From Vesta saturnalis (Eukaryota; Arthropoda; Insecta; Coleoptera; Lampyridae): a DNA stretch of 64,000 nucleotides. A program made the translations under genes and the position numbers. This document shows positions 61,332-64,000 of this stretch, piece by piece. How positions within the stretch are numbered: position 1 is the first letter of the stretch; the number at the start of each line of letters is the position of its first letter. Below the pieces are notes generated by a model. The model saw only the letters and a program-made list of their open reading frames with translations, had not been told where the DNA came from and did not search any database. The stretch spans positions 211,001-275,000 of the forward strand of contig JARFJB010002473.1 in NCBI GenBank assembly GCA_036346205.1, in the 5' to 3' direction.

Positions 61332-62589
61332 TATCCAAATTAATTGTCCCCATTGGTAACTTTATTATTAGTAAAAATAGAAAATTTTTAAATTTAAACT
61401 AGTAGCATTTTTACGCTTTTAAGACTAAAAAAAAACAATCGAGGTGTGCCGAGTTTTCAATAAAATAATATTTTTAATGGAAACCCTTGTATATTATTTT
61501 TTCTTAGAACAATAAACTTTGAACAAAAAGCCTATAATGAACAATTAATGAGCTGGAACAACTAAATTATCTAGAAATTCTTATAACATATCAACTTATA
61601 ATACATAATAAGTACAAAATAAAATCAAATATTATCAAGAAGATGCTCAAAAGTATCATTTCTTCAATAATTTTGCATTTTTCAATTAACTATCTTTAAG
61701 AGTCCTAATATTTATCTGGTTTAGTGTTTCCAACTGCAATTTTTAAAGCGTCGATGTTTTATTTTTGTTTGTAAATTTGTTTTTAAATAACTCCACAAGA
61801 AGAAATCCTTTAGGCCTGGTGAGGGGAGGCCTCTGAATGGGGGCGTTTTTCAGCAGTTAGGCATCCATGATAAAAGAAAGAACCAACAGGCAGTGAACCA
61901 ATTAAAGCCCAACGTTAAAACTGAAACGGACTTGGGGTTTAGGTTGTTCCAACAAAAGGTTTTTCTTGAGGTTTTTTTGTTATACATTCCAGAATTTGAA
62001 AATTTGAGGCATTGGTGCATAAAATATACCGAAAGTTATTTTCAATTTAGCGATAGTTAAGGTATCAAAAAAACAAATATTTTCTCTGCATCCCGATCCA
62101 AAAAATTTGAACTGGTTGGAATATATTTGCATTTTTTTTAATTTTGATGAACACTTAAATTAGAACCTTGACAATATCTGATTCTGAATTTCTCGGTAGG
62201 CTTAAAATAGCCAAAAAGAAATTTCCATGACCTTATTTGTTATGACATTTTTTCCACGCGGTTGAATTCGAAGTGGATATAATTCATTATAGTTACTGTT
62301 GCCTCAAACCGGATTTTCTGGACCCTAAATAACATTCTAGCATATTAACCCTTAAAAATTTTTTTCAAAAAAATAAAATAAAATTAAAAATATACCCCAA
62401 AATAAATGAACACCTTAAATCATGTATTTTAATGAAATTATCAGAAGACGTGTATTTTATTCCTATTAAAAAGATGAAAATTTACAAAAAAGATTAATCA
62501 AGTAATGATCTACAATGGAACAAAAACTTTTCTTTTAATTTGGCATTAGTTACTTAAGTGTCCTTTAAGCGTATTTGAAAGCATAATAA

Positions 62590-63460
62590 GTAAACATATT
62601 AAAGTTGAAATAATGCCTCCTGTACAACATCGTGCAAATTTCCATCAGTGAACTGAGCTTGAACGTGGCAGAATAATCGGTCTACCAGAATCCCGATTAT
62701 CAATTCGTAATATTGCCGCTCGTGTGGGACTCAGCGTCACCATAATTTCCTTATGTTGGCGAATATGGTCAGAAAATAATGAGGAGTGACGACATTTGCG
62801 TCCCGGATGTCCTAGACGCACCAGTGATCGTGAAAATCATGCTTTTCGGCTTGTAGCTCTTCGGGGCCATTTTTCATCAACAAGGGAAATTGGTGATAGA
62901 TGGAGAGGATTAACGGATCATTAAATCTCCTTACGATCGACGTATCGAAGAATTCGATCTTTTAGGCTCAGATCGTACCGACCATTGCTTTGTTTACCTC
63001 TAACTCCACGCCATCGTACTGCACCGTGGCAATGATGTAACGAGAGATTGCATTGAAATATGCAATGGAATCAAGTCCTCTTTAATGACAAATCTCGATA
63101 TTATTTATAGGTTTCTCCTGGAGAAAGATGCAATTTGAAATTTTCTGTACAACGATATACTGCCCTTACTAAAGGTGTGATGGTGTGGGGATATCTGCCA
63201 TAGAAGCAGATCTCCTCTACTAGCTATTGCGGGAACATAAAATGCAAATCGGTACATTAACAACGTTCCTAAACCAGTATTACTGCCATATCTGCAAGAA
63301 ATGGAAAATCCAGCTTATCAACCAATCGAACACTTGTGGGATATGGTAGGACGGGAGTTAATGATCTACAGCCACTCCCAAACAATGTAAATGTCCTTCA
63401 ACAACGGATTTTAGAAGCGTGGGATGGCATACTTGGGTTAGCATAGATTCACTAATTTCA
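62590..63460 (+). pseudogene. Second, distinct Tc1-like transposase
   Basis: Starts near ATG 62612 (MPPVQHRANF). The DNA-binding domain contains ELERGRIIGLPESRLSIRNI, AARVGLSV and RPGCPRRTSDRE. The catalytic part shows VLFNDKSRYYL (the expected DES is DKS, so the first acidic block is altered), GVMVWGYLP and LLPYLQEM. After a deletion that removes the DNARPH block comes PIEHLWDMVGREL. It has several stops (for example just after NFHQ and NNEE). It is diverged from the element at 60.2 kb and belongs to a separate family. Confidence 0.88.
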
Positions 63461-63663
63461 ACTATGCCTAATGGGCTATCTGAGTGTGTGAGTAGCAGAA
63501 GGGTCGACGCATTATTAGTTAACAATATTTGTATCGTACTAAAATTTTCATCATATTAATAGGAATGAAATACAGGTTTTCTGCAAATTTCATTAAAATA
63601 CATCAGCGTTTACTGTGTGTTTATTCATTTGGCCAGTATATAAACAATAACATGTAATCAATG

Positions 63664-63696
63664 GTGGGTGTTGGTGGGTGTGTGTGGGTGTGTGGT

Positions 63697-63747
<51 letters not shown>

Positions 63748-63792
63748 GTGTGTGTGTTGTGTGTTGTGTGTGTTGTGTGTGTCTGTGTTGTC

Positions 63793-63850
<58 letters not shown>

Positions 63851-63862
63851 TGTGTGTGTGTG

Positions 63863-63926
<64 letters not shown>

Positions 63927-64000
63927 CTGTGTGTGTGTGCGTGCGTGTGCGTGGCGTGCGTGCGTGCTTGCGTGGTGCGTGCGCGCGTGGGTGCGCTTGC
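63664..64000. repeat. TG microsatellite to the window edge
   Basis: TG with GTTG, CTG and, at the end, CGTG variants. Continues past the window. Confidence 0.95.

Larger units (their letters stand above)
58091..62500. repeat. Palindrome of about 4.4 kb around a Tc1-like element
   Basis: The left arm (about 58091-59755) is the reverse complement of the right arm (about 60690-62500). Paired landmarks are GGGTCCAGAAAATCCGGTTT (58283) with its complement near 62310, GAAACAAGTCCGTTTCAG-like (58603) with 61920, CATGGATGCCTAACC-like (58665) with 61860, and TCTAGAATAAATCAT (61121) with its near complement at 59370. TA arrays face each other at 59162-59233 and 61275-61325. The arms differ by many small indels. 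The spacer is about 930 bp. Confidence 0.85.

Overview
The window is AT-rich eukaryotic DNA. Introns with GT/AG ends, a CD36-family receptor gene and an insect-type set of transposons (piggyBac, hAT, Tc1/mariner with long terminal repeats, Jockey/CR1-like LINEs, Ty3/Gypsy, a Polinton) all point to an arthropod, most likely an insect. The order cannot be fixed from the sequence. There are no bacterial operons, CRISPR arrays or rRNA genes. Nearly everything recognisable is mobile-element debris or simple repeat. The one convincing host gene is the 3' half of a CD36/SNMP-type scavenger receptor (37022-38004).

Layout. 1-2.2 kb: a duplicated CAGACA microsatellite and a LINE reverse-transcriptase scrap. 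2.2-5.8 kb: one copy of a 1.5 kb dispersed repeat (second copy at 18.2-19.7 kb) and a diverged 590-bp tandem duplication carrying the recurrent motif ACAGGGTG. 7.1-9.9 kb: a nested palindrome of microsatellite and unique DNA around a small acidic ORF. 10.9-12.8 kb: three minisatellite or repeat blocks, two with relatives near 38.6 and 60.2 kb. 13.5-15.5 kb: a long TG array abutting a broken hAT transposase. 16.7-21 kb: a degenerate transposon-associated ORF, a tRNA-derived SINE and a piggyBac remnant. 21.8-22.2 kb: a Helitron-like 3' end. 23.5-34.2 kb: three Tc1/mariner elements with terminal inverted repeats of about 215-530 bp, one carrying a SINE in its repeat, plus a minus-strand LINE.

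36-38 kb: about 1 kb of GATGAC/AACGAG/AACGAC hexamers immediately precedes the CD36 exons and probably lies in an intron. 38.4-43.3 kb: a 4.86 kb Polinton derivative with both terminal repeats but only its protein-primed DNA polymerase recognisable. 44.2-55.1 kb: a full-length Gypsy retrotransposon on the minus strand with very long LTRs (2.3-2.5 kb), primer site, gag, pol and polypurine tract. 55.1-64 kb: noisy AT-rich sequence with a T-free C/A block, a palindrome of about 4.4 kb built from a Tc1-like element, a second Tc1-like pseudogene and a terminal TG array.

All transposon reading frames carry stops or frameshifts. Some of these may be consensus errors: the two Gypsy LTRs and the palindrome arms differ mostly by small indels, and the CD36 gene is one base short at an exon junction. 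No new cellular system is evident. The most unusual structures are the nested palindrome at 7.1-9.9 kb, the polymerase-only Polinton with an internal satellite, the SINE insertion with its empty site preserved in the partner repeat, and the transposon-centred palindrome at 58-62.5 kb.
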